Shown: piece by piece, positions 1 through 6,962 of the stretch | Layout of the letters: every line of letters begins with the position of its first letter | Position numbering within the stretch: position 1 is the first letter of the stretch | Notes under the pieces: generated by a model | The model's database searches: none | The model's input: only the letters and a program-made list of their open reading frames with translations | What the model was told of the DNA's origin: nothing | Position numbers and translations under genes: made by a program | Assembly: GCA_035544515.1 (NCBI GenBank) | Contig: DATKEG010000256.1 | Span: 1 to 39,805 of the forward strand | DNA from: DATKEG01 sp035544515 | Lineage (GTDB): Bacteria > Acidobacteriota > Vicinamibacteria > Fen-336 | Length of the DNA: 39,805 nucleotides | Direction: 5' to 3'

Positions 1-1
1 C

Positions 2-439
2 GGAGCCTGGCTGGCCCGGCCGCGCCCACCGGCCGCGCCCGCCGGGGCGGAGGAGCCGCCAGGGCCCCCGGCCGCTTCCACCCTGGGGGGTGGGGGCCTG
101 CGGTGGCCCGGCCTGGCCGAGCCGGCCCGCCTGGCCATCGACTTCGACCACCACCTGCGCAGCGGCACGCTGGAAGTCTGGGTGGACGACGAGCTGGTCC
201 TCGACGAGCCGATCGAGGGCCGCGTCACGAAGAAGGTGCTCTCCTTCCGGCTCCGCAAGGGCACAGTCCAGGAGACGCTGGAGATCGTCCCCGGGCCCCA
301 CGAGGTGCGCGTCCAGGTCGCCTGGGACGGCCGGCGCCGGAGCGCGCGCATCAACGGCGAGTTCAAGGCCGGCCTCACGCGCCGGCTCGACGTCAGCGTC
401 GCGCGCCTGACTCGCGAGCTGACCCTGGACTGGCGCTGA
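2..439 (+). CDS. C-terminal fragment of a Ser/Thr kinase-type protein (5' end outside window)
   Basis: The frame is open from the first bases, so the N-terminus lies outside the window. What remains is a Pro/Ala/Gly-rich linker of about 43 residues followed by a compact C-terminal domain of about 103 residues ending LTLDWR. This domain aligns without gaps to residues 438-540 of the kinase at 26920-28542; my count by eye is about 53 of 103 identical, including RLAI.F.HHL, TRRLDV.VAR and L.LDW. The parent gene is therefore probably a membrane-anchored kinase of the same architecture, although no kinase domain is visible here. I do not recognise the domain; a PEGA-like extracytoplasmic beta fold is one possibility. 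The stop overlaps the 3' end of the convergent cysteine dioxygenase gene by 47 bp. Confidence 0.75.
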   Translation, partial: GAWLARPRPPAAPAGAEEPPGPPAASTLGGGGLRWPGLAEPARLAIDFDHHLRSGTLEVWVDDELVLDEPIEGRVTKKVLSFRLRKGTVQETLEIVPGPHEVRVQVAWDGRRRSARINGEFKAGLTRRLDVSVARLTRELTLDWR

Positions 440-998
440 GCGTGCCCGGCCCCCGGCGGCCGTATTCGCTGTCGTAGAAGAGCGGCACCTCCCAGTAGGC
501 GCTCTTCTCGGGCGCGTAGACCAGGCAGCGGTCGTAGGGCCTCGAGTAGACGTGCAGGCTGGTGGCGCGCACGCCGTACTCGGGCAGGTTCAGCACGGCG
601 TGGATCGGCTCTGCGGGATCGACGAACGACGGGTGTCCCGGGTCCATGACCAGCCGCTCGGCCAGGCGCAGCACGCAATGACCCTTGTCGTCGGAGCGTA
701 CCAGGTCGTAGTTCTGGACCGCGAGGCGCCCGATCGGCACCGACATCCAGCAGCTCTGCCCCTGGTGGTTGTGCACCGCCGAGGACTGACCGGCCTCCCA
801 GCACACGGCCAGCAGCTCGAAGAGGTCGCACCTGTAGATGAGGTTCCGCGTGTAGTGCGTCGGCTCGTAGAAGAGGTATGGCTCGAGGGAGGCCGGGGCG
901 ACGGGGTGGTCCGCCATGTACCGGGCCACGCCGGGCACCGTGAAGTCGGGCTCCGGGATCCGGCACAGGCCGGCCACGAAATCGTCGATGGACACCAT
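393..998 (-). CDS. cdo: Cysteine dioxygenase family protein
   Basis: A cupin thiol dioxygenase of 201 residues, the usual family length. The family oxidises L-cysteine to cysteine sulfinate with non-haem iron. Visible features are the substrate-arginine motif YTRN, the iron ligands HNH in SSAVHNHQGQSCW, and the third histidine in TSLHVYSRPYDRC. That last motif keeps the Ser-x-His-x-Tyr catalytic arrangement of mammalian CDO. A cysteine sits where mammalian Cys93 forms the thioether with Tyr157; characterised bacterial enzymes mostly have glycine there. I chose the ATG at 998 because it gives the family length; upstream in-frame sequence looks non-coding and no clear Shine-Dalgarno is seen. 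It lies 50 bp downstream of the DUF255-AKR gene on the same strand and is probably co-transcribed. 3-mercaptopropionate dioxygenase is the alternative, less likely given the retained Arg and Cys. Confidence 0.9.
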   Translation of the reverse strand: MVSIDDFVAGLCRIPEPDFTVPGVARYMADHPVAPASLEPYLFYEPTHYTRNLIYRCDLFELLAVCWEAGQSSAVHNHQGQSCWMSVPIGRLAVQNYDLVRSDDKGHCVLRLAERLVMDPGHPSFVDPAEPIHAVLNLPEYGVRATSLHVYSRPYDRCLVYAPEKSAYWEVPLFYDSEYGRRGPGTLSASPGSARESGARR

Positions 999-1048
999 GG
1001 AGACATCGTAGCGCAACCGGGCCCGTGCCCGCCGAGCGCGGCGCCGCC

Positions 1049-4000
1049 CTAGACGATGCCCGCCGGCAGCTCCGCCGCGTGGAGCGCTTCGTACACCTCC
1101 TTGGCCCCCTCGAGCCGCGGCCAGGCCAGGATGCCCAGGGCGTCCTCGACGTATCGGGGATGCCGCATGCCGATGAGCGCGCTGCTCACGCCGGGCGTGC
1201 TGGTCACCACCCACAGGGCCTTGCGGGACAGGCTTTCACCCCGCCGCTCCGGCGGGAGGCGCGGGTCGAGCAGGCGCTCGACCGCGGTGGCGGCTTCGTG
1301 CGAACGCAGCGCTGCGCGGCGCGACAGCTCCTCGAACGCGGCGTGGAGGGCGGGCAGGTAACGTCCCCGCCACGCGTGCCACTCCTCGGCCAACGGACCC
1401 GTCAGGGCCTCGTCGAGGGCGCGCATCGCGGAGACCAGGATCGGCATCACGCGCTGGGCCTGCACCTGTCGCCAATGCTCCAGGCTCCTCAGCTCCGAGG
1501 CGGCGCCGGCGAGCTCGCTGCCCCAGCGGAAGAACGCCTCGGGCGCCAGGCTTCCCTCCCCCGCGCGCAGACGGCCCGCGATGCCGCGGCGGTACTCGTC
1601 TTCGAGGCCCCTCAGCACCGCCAGCTGCTCGTCCAGGTCCACCCGCGGCGGCGGCGGGACCACCGTGGCCAGGCGCAGCATCCTCTCGTGGACGAGCGCG
1701 TTGAGCGGACGGTTGGCCAGCACGCCGATGCCGTTGCGGAGCGCGTGTTCGAGCACGGTCTCCCCGCCGTGGCTGCGCTCGAGGGCGGCGCCCGGCTCGA
1801 ACACGTTCAACGGCAGCTGGAGCACCCGGAAGTGATGACCCTCGCCGGCCGCCCGGCGCGCCGCCTCGAGCATGAGGGCCAGGGAGGTGAACTCCGGATC
1901 ATCCGCCGAGCGCGTGCAGGTGTTCGAGGACACCCCGAACCAGCGGATGCGACCCCGCGCCACCTCCGACTCGAGGTGCGCGAACGACTCCGCGAGCCTG
2001 CGGTAGAACTCGTGCCGGCGCTTCTCCAGCGGGCCGTAGCTGCGCTCGTGCGCATCCGTGAGGTAGTACTCGGGGTTGTGGAGCAGGCACACGTCGAGCG
2101 TCTCCAGCCCCAGCCGCGCGAGCGAGCGGGAGAGCTGGTCGCGCAGGAAGTCCGGGTGGACGCAGTGCCAGACGCCCTCCGCGTACTTCACCATCTCCGG
2201 GAAGGGCTCTCCGGATGCCTCCTTCTCCCGGGCCAGGCGCAGGTTGTCGCCCTGCACGTACCCGACCTTCGACACGACCACGACCTCTTCGCGCGCGAGC
2301 GCCCCCGTGCGGGCCAGCTCGGCCAGCGTCTCCCCGACGAGCCGCTCGCTGCCGCCGTCGGTGTAGTTGGTGGACGTGTCCACGAGGTTGCACCCGCGCC
2401 GCAGGGCGTCCCGCTGCGCGTCGCGGTGCTCGGGCGTCTCGTCGTCCACGCGGTAGGAGCCGAACCCGACGCGGCTGCAGACGAGGCCCGTCGAGCCGAG
2501 CGGACCGTAGCCGGCCCCACCCTGGCGCCGGGCGTAACCTCCGGTCGCCTCGGGGGTGGCCGAGCCGGAGAGGGCTCGGCTGAGCGCGCGGGGCGCCTCG
2601 CCGGCCGCCCCCGCGGCCTCGAGGGCGCCGGCCACCTCCGCGGGATCGGTGACGGGCCGCTGGCAGGCGAAGTCGCGGCACACGTAGAGCGCCGCTCGTC
2701 CGTCGACGAGGGTCTTGCCCGCGAGCAGCGGAAGCCGCGACGAGGCGCCCGCCTCCGGGTCGTGGTGGGCCACGATCCGATTGGGCAGGTAGCGTGCCCC
2801 CGCCGCGCGCCACAGCAGGTCGTGGTCCTCGCGGCCCGGCGTGCCCACGAAGGCCAGCTCGGCCGGCCCTTCCAGCAGGAGGTCCATCACGGACAGGCTG
2901 GTGGTGAAGGCGCGCGGGCTCCGCGCGATGGCGCGGCCGTAGGCACGGAGGGCGGCCACCGCCTCGTCCCGGAAGGACGTCTGGCCGAGGTGGAAGGACA
3001 GGCGCGCGAGCAGGCGCGCGGCCACCGCGTTCGCGCTGGGGATGGCCCCGTCGTGGCCCTCGCGGTGGCGCACGATCAACGGTTCGTGCCCCCGGGCCGT
3101 GGAGTAGAAGCCGCCGTCCTCGGCCGCGAAGTCCTCGCGCAGGAGGCCCGCCAGCCGCTCCGCGTCGCGCAGGAAGCGCTCCTTTCCGCCCGCTTCGTAG
3201 ACGTCGAGCAGCGCGTCGGCGAGGAAGGCGTAATCCTCGAGATACGCGTCGAGGTGCGCCTGGCCGGCCCGCCACGTCCGCCGCAGGCGGCCGTCCGGCC
3301 GCGCGAGCGTGCCCAGGGCGAAGGCGGCCGCCCGCTCCGCCGCGTCGAGATACCGGGACTCCCCGAGCACGCGGTGGCCCTCGGCCAGGGCCCCGATCAT
3401 GAGGCCGTTCCAGGCGGTGAGGACCTTGTCGTCGCGCAGGGGAGGCTCGCGGAGGAGGCGCGCCTCGTAGACCCTCCGCCGCAGCGCGGCCACCCGCCGC
3501 TCCAGCGCGTCCGCGTCCAGGCCGAGCGACTTCGCCAGGCGCGGCCCCGAGCGCGAGGTGTTGGGGATGCTGTGGCCCTCCCAGTTCCCACGCGCCGTGA
3601 CGTCGTAGTAGGCGTTGAACAGGCGCGCGTCCTCCTCGCCCAGGACCTCCTCGATCTGGCCGGGCGTCCAGACGAAGAACTTCCCCTCCTCGCCCTCGGA
3701 GTCGGCGTCGCTGGCGGAGTGGAAGCCGCCCTGCGCGTCGGTCATCTCGCGCAGCACGTAGTCGAGGACGTCCACGGCGACCTGCCGGAAGAACGCCTCG
3801 CCCGTGACCTGGAAGGCCTCGAGGTAGACGCGCGCGAGCTGCGCGTTGTCGTAGAGCATCTTCTCGAAGTGGGGCACCAGCCAGCGCTCGTCCACGGAGT
3901 AGCGGTGGAAGCCTCCGCCTACCTGGTCGAAGAGGCCGCCGCGCGCCATCTCCTCGAGGGTCTTGCGCGCCATCTCCAGGGCGCGTTCGTCGCCGAAGCG

Positions 4001-4684
4001 CCGGTGGGCGCGCAGAAGGAAGGAGAGCGCGGCCGCGGGCGGGAACTTCGGCGCGTGGGAGAAGCCTCCGAACCGCTCGTCGAAGTCCTCCGCGAGCTGG
4101 GCCAGCCCGGCGCGCAGGGCGCCCTCGTCCAGGGTCGCCCCGGGCGCGCTCCGCGCGTTCTCGCGCAGGTGCGCGGCCAGCTCCGCGGCCTGCTCGCGCA
4201 GGCGCGGGCGGTCGGACCGCCAGAGCGCGGTGATCCGCGTGAGGACGGTGGTGAAGCCCGGGCGGCCGTGCCCGTCCTCGGGCGGGAAGTACGTGCCCGC
4301 GAAGAAGGGCTCCTGCTCCGGGGTCAGGAACACCGTCATCGGCCAGCCGCCCTGACCCTGGTTCATGGCCAGGGTGGCCGCCATGTAGATGTCGTCGAGG
4401 TCGGGCCGCTCCTCGCGGTCCACCTTGATCGGGACGAAGCCCTGGTTGATCAGCGCGGCGATGCGCTCGTCCTCGAACGACTCGCGCTCCATCACGTGGC
4501 ACCAGTGGCAGGCCGAGTAGCCGATCGAGAGCAGGATGGGCTTGTCTTCGGCCTGCGCCTTGCGCAGGGCCTCCGCACCCCACGGGAACCAGTCCACGGG
4601 GTTGTGGGCGTGCTGCAGGAGGTACGGGCTGGTGGACGAAGCGAGCCGGTTGGTGTGCTTCGGCGGCTCCGGCCCGGTGCTCAT
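1049..4684 (-). CDS. DUF255 (YyaL/SSP411-type thioredoxin-fold) protein fused to an aldo/keto reductase
   Basis: A single uninterrupted frame of about 1211 residues. Residues 1-180 form the thioredoxin-like DUF255 domain, with SYLLQHA/NPVDW-type family signatures and the redox motif CHWC (cysteines near 59 and 62). Residues 190-690 are the alpha/alpha-barrel region of the YyaL/SPATA20 family (GGLFDQVGGGFHRY, FEKMLYDNAQL). From about 725 to the end is an aldo/keto reductase with the full tetrad Asp-Tyr-Lys-His in LVDTSTNY, VVVSKVGY and CLLHNPEYY (near 769, 774, 806 and 869). YyaL proteins normally end near residue 690 and AKRs are usually separate, so this is a fusion unless an internal start or a sequencing error is involved. 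A GTG one codon upstream (4687) is an alternative start. No strong ribosome binding site is visible. Probable operon with the cysteine dioxygenase downstream. The YyaL substrate is unknown. Confidence 0.88.
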   Translation of the reverse strand: MSTGPEPPKHTNRLASSTSPYLLQHAHNPVDWFPWGAEALRKAQAEDKPILLSIGYSACHWCHVMERESFEDERIAALINQGFVPIKVDREERPDLDDIYMAATLAMNQGQGGWPMTVFLTPEQEPFFAGTYFPPEDGHGRPGFTTVLTRITALWRSDRPRLREQAAELAAHLRENARSAPGATLDEGALRAGLAQLAEDFDERFGGFSHAPKFPPAAALSFLLRAHRRFGDERALEMARKTLEEMARGGLFDQVGGGFHRYSVDERWLVPHFEKMLYDNAQLARVYLEAFQVTGEAFFRQVAVDVLDYVLREMTDAQGGFHSASDADSEGEEGKFFVWTPGQIEEVLGEEDARLFNAYYDVTARGNWEGHSIPNTSRSGPRLAKSLGLDADALERRVAALRRRVYEARLLREPPLRDDKVLTAWNGLMIGALAEGHRVLGESRYLDAAERAAAFALGTLARPDGRLRRTWRAGQAHLDAYLEDYAFLADALLDVYEAGGKERFLRDAERLAGLLREDFAAEDGGFYSTARGHEPLIVRHREGHDGAIPSANAVAARLLARLSFHLGQTSFRDEAVAALRAYGRAIARSPRAFTTSLSVMDLLLEGPAELAFVGTPGREDHDLLWRAAGARYLPNRIVAHHDPEAGASSRLPLLAGKTLVDGRAALYVCRDFACQRPVTDPAEVAGALEAAGAAGEAPRALSRALSGSATPEATGGYARRQGGAGYGPLGSTGLVCSRVGFGSYRVDDETPEHRDAQRDALRRGCNLVDTSTNYTDGGSERLVGETLAELARTGALAREEVVVVSKVGYVQGDNLRLAREKEASGEPFPEMVKYAEGVWHCVHPDFLRDQLSRSLARLGLETLDVCLLHNPEYYLTDAHERSYGPLEKRRHEFYRRLAESFAHLESEVARGRIRWFGVSSNTCTRSADDPEFTSLALMLEAARRAAGEGHHFRVLQLPLNVFEPGAALERSHGGETVLEHALRNGIGVLANRPLNALVHERMLRLATVVPPPPRVDLDEQLAVLRGLEDEYRRGIAGRLRAGEGSLAPEAFFRWGSELAGAASELRSLEHWRQVQAQRVMPILVSAMRALDEALTGPLAEEWHAWRGRYLPALHAAFEELSRRAALRSHEAATAVERLLDPRLPPERRGESLSRKALWVVTSTPGVSSALIGMRHPRYVEDALGILAWPRLEGAKEVYEALHAAELPAGIV

Positions 4685-4782
4685 CACGGCACGGTATCAC
4701 GCGGGGCTCAGGCCCGTGGTTGGACCGTAAGCCATGTGCCCGGCCTGACCCCTCGTCCGCCACATGGGGTATGTTGGGCGGC

Positions 4783-6546
4783 ATGTCCCTGCTGAACCGA
4801 CGCGCGCTGGCCGCCGCCGCCGGCGCGGGCCTGGCCGTCGCATCCACCACCCCGCCCACGACCGCCGCGGCGCCCCCCGAGGCGGCCGACCTCGTGCTCC
4901 GCAACGCCCGGCTCGTCACCATGGACCCGGCACGCCCGCAGGCCGAGGCGCTGGCCGCGCGGGGCGAGACGATCGTGGCCGTGGGCTCGTGGCCCGAGGT
5001 GGAGCCCTACGTCGGTCCGCGGACCGAGGTCATCGACCTGGCCGGCCGGCTCGCGGTGCCGGGCTTCATCGAGGCGCACGGCCACTTCACGAGCCTCGGC
5101 GAGACGAAGCTGGGCCTCGACCTCACGAGCGCACGGAGCTGGGACGAGATCGTGGCCCTGGTGGCGGAGGCGGCGCGTGCGGCCGCCCCGGGAGAGTGGA
5201 TCCTGGGCCGGGGCTGGCACCAGGAGAAATGGACGTCCGCGCCCGCGCCCAGCGTGGAGGGCTTCCCCGTTCATGCGTCGCTGAGCCTCGTCTCGCCGCG
5301 GAACCCGGTGCTCCTCGAGCACGCGAGCGGGCACGCTTCCTTCGCCAACGCGATGGCCCTGGAGCTGGGCGGCCTGGGCCGGGACACGCCGGCGCCCGCC
5401 GGAGGCCAGATCCTGCGCGACGGCCGGGGCGAGCCGACCGGGCTCCTGCGCGAGACCGCCGCCGGACCCGTGGAGAGAGCGCTGGCGGACGCGCGCGCCC
5501 GGAGGACGCCGGCGCAGGTGGAGGCGCACTTCCGCACCGTGGTCGAGCTGGCCACGCGCGAGTCGCTGGCCAAGGGCGTCACGAGCTTCCAGGACGCGGG
5601 CTCGCCCTTCGAGACCATCGACGCCCTGAAGCGGCTGGCCGACGCCGGCGCTCTGGGGATACGGCTCTGGGTGATGGTGCGCGACGAACCGCCCGCCCTC
5701 GCCGAGAGGCTGGGCCGCTACCGGACGGTCGGCGCCGGCGCGAACCGCTTGACCGTGCGCGGAATCAAGCACTCGCTCGACGGCGCGTTGGGCTCGCGCG
5801 GCGCCTGGCTGCTCGAGCCGTACTCCGACCTGGCCGGAAGCACCGGCCTGGAGACGACGCCGCGGGCCGTGATCGAGGAGACGGCGCGCCTGGCCCTGCG
5901 ACACGGCTATCAGCTCTGCGTCCACGCGATCGGGGACCGCGCCAACCGCGAGACGCTGGACCTGTTCGAGCGGGCGTTCCGCGCGCGCGGGGGGGGCGAG
6001 GACCTGCGCTGGAGGATCGAGCACGCGCAGCACCTGCATCCCGCCGACATCCCCCGCTTCGGCCGCCTGGGCGTGATCGCGGCGATGCAGGGCATCCACG
6101 CGACGTCGGACGGGCCGTGGGTGCCTCGCCGCCTCGGCGCCCGGCGCACGGCCGAGGGCGCCTACGTCTGGCGGAAGCTGTTGGACGGGGGGGCCGTGAT
6201 CGCCAACGGCACCGACGCGCCAGTGGAGGACGTGAACCCGATCGCCAGCTTCTACGCCTCGGTGAGCCGGCGGCTTCCGGACGGATCGGTCTTCTCCCCC
6301 GACCAGCGCCTGACCCGCGCGGAGGCGCTGCGCTCGTACACGATCGACGCCGCCTACGCCGCCTTCGAGGAAGCGAACAAGGGCTCGCTTCAGCCGGGCA
6401 AGCTGGCCGACGTGACGGTGCTCTCCCGCGACATCATGAGCGTGCCGGAAGGGGAGATTCCGGGGACCGAGGTCCTCTACACCATCCTCGGGGGCAAGGT
6501 GGCGTACGAGAAAAATCCCTCTCTCAGGCGCGCCCGGCGGCCCTGA
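4783..6546 (+). CDS. Secreted amidohydrolase, YtcJ-like (Amidohydro_3)
   Basis: A metal-dependent hydrolase of 587 residues. The N-terminus MSLLNRRALAAAAGAGLAVA followed by an Ala/Thr/Pro stretch looks like a Sec or Tat-like export signal with a twin arginine, so a periplasmic location is likely. The YtcJ metal-site pattern is complete: EAHGH (His99, His101), a lysine in GIKHSLDGALGSRG (about 329) that can be carboxylated, CVHAIGDR (His381), IEHAQHL (His414) and NGTDAPVED (Asp478). The usual C-terminal sequence follows (GSLQPGKLADVTVLSRD). I chose the ATG at 4783 because the signal peptide begins there; in-frame ATG at 4771 is an alternative. It is divergent from the DUF255-AKR gene. Substrate is unknown: YtcJ relatives hydrolyse amides or carbamates and annotations vary. 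Confidence 0.85.
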   Translation: MSLLNRRALAAAAGAGLAVASTTPPTTAAAPPEAADLVLRNARLVTMDPARPQAEALAARGETIVAVGSWPEVEPYVGPRTEVIDLAGRLAVPGFIEAHGHFTSLGETKLGLDLTSARSWDEIVALVAEAARAAAPGEWILGRGWHQEKWTSAPAPSVEGFPVHASLSLVSPRNPVLLEHASGHASFANAMALELGGLGRDTPAPAGGQILRDGRGEPTGLLRETAAGPVERALADARARRTPAQVEAHFRTVVELATRESLAKGVTSFQDAGSPFETIDALKRLADAGALGIRLWVMVRDEPPALAERLGRYRTVGAGANRLTVRGIKHSLDGALGSRGAWLLEPYSDLAGSTGLETTPRAVIEETARLALRHGYQLCVHAIGDRANRETLDLFERAFRARGGGEDLRWRIEHAQHLHPADIPRFGRLGVIAAMQGIHATSDGPWVPRRLGARRTAEGAYVWRKLLDGGAVIANGTDAPVEDVNPIASFYASVSRRLPDGSVFSPDQRLTRAEALRSYTIDAAYAAFEEANKGSLQPGKLADVTVLSRDIMSVPEGEIPGTEVLYTILGGKVAYEKNPSLRRARRP

Positions 6547-6635
6547 CGGTCGAACAGATCAGCTCTCCCTTGCCCACGGAGCACGAATAGAAAGCACGTT
6601 CGTATCTATCAAGGGCCCAGCCGCCGGCCCGGTCG

Positions 6636-6836
6636 CTACTGCTGCTTGCGACGCCGGCTCGCGCCCGGTCGCGGCGGTGCCTGCTCGACGAGCTGGGCCT
6701 CGAGCATGGACGTCACGAACTTCTTCACGCCGTGCTCGTAGAAGTCCACGGTCGTCCGGAACTCGTTGGACTGGGTCGTGACGCCGATCCCGTAGCGATC
6801 GTGCTGGATACACTGGCCTTCCGCGAGGACTTTCAT
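6636..6836 (-). CDS. Small stand-alone Tudor/SH3-like protein (UvrD-C-like fold), 66 aa
   Basis: A 66-residue protein of the form GQCIQHDRYGIG..., VDFYEHGVKKF, MLEAQLVE with a basic C-terminal tail (ASRRRKQQ). The order 'V/I-H-x-x-Y/F-G-I/V-G ... V-x-F-x-x-G-x-K-x-F' resembles the small Tudor-like beta barrel at the C-terminus of UvrD/PcrA helicases and in CarD-type proteins, which binds RNA polymerase. Here it stands alone. The start is well supported by a textbook Shine-Dalgarno (AAAGGAGG, 6841-6848 on the minus strand) four bases before the ATG. It is divergent from the M28 peptidase gene across a 126-bp gap. Function is not known. An RNA-polymerase or nucleic-acid partner is inference from the fold resemblance and the basic tail. 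Confidence 0.75.
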   Translation of the reverse strand: MKVLAEGQCIQHDRYGIGVTTQSNEFRTTVDFYEHGVKKFVTSMLEAQLVEQAPPRPGASRRRKQQ

Positions 6837-6913
6837 GCTTCCTCCTTTCCTGGATGCGTGGAGGGGCCGGGTGGCCCGTGCGGCTCCGAGGGAACGGGAA
6901 TCGTACCACTTCT

Positions 6914-6940
6914 TTGCGTCCGACGCCCGCGCGGTAGAAT
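6914..6940 (+). promoter_or_regulatory. Candidate housekeeping promoter for the M28 peptidase gene
   Basis: TTGCGT at 6914-6919 and TAGAAT at 6935-6940 resemble -35 and -10 boxes with a short 15-bp spacer. They lie just upstream of the GGAGG ribosome binding site (6954-6958) of the gene starting at 6963. In DNA this GC-rich the AT-rich box stands out, but the match is imperfect. Confidence 0.35.
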
Positions 6941-6962
6941 CGGCGGCTCCCTCGGAGGATCG

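Noticed and set aside
1025..4795. Very long open frame antisense to the DUF255-AKR gene (over 1200 codons)
   Set aside because: It is low-complexity Arg/Gly/Ala/Val-rich and mirrors a gene with clear catalytic motifs. Long antisense frames are expected at this GC content.
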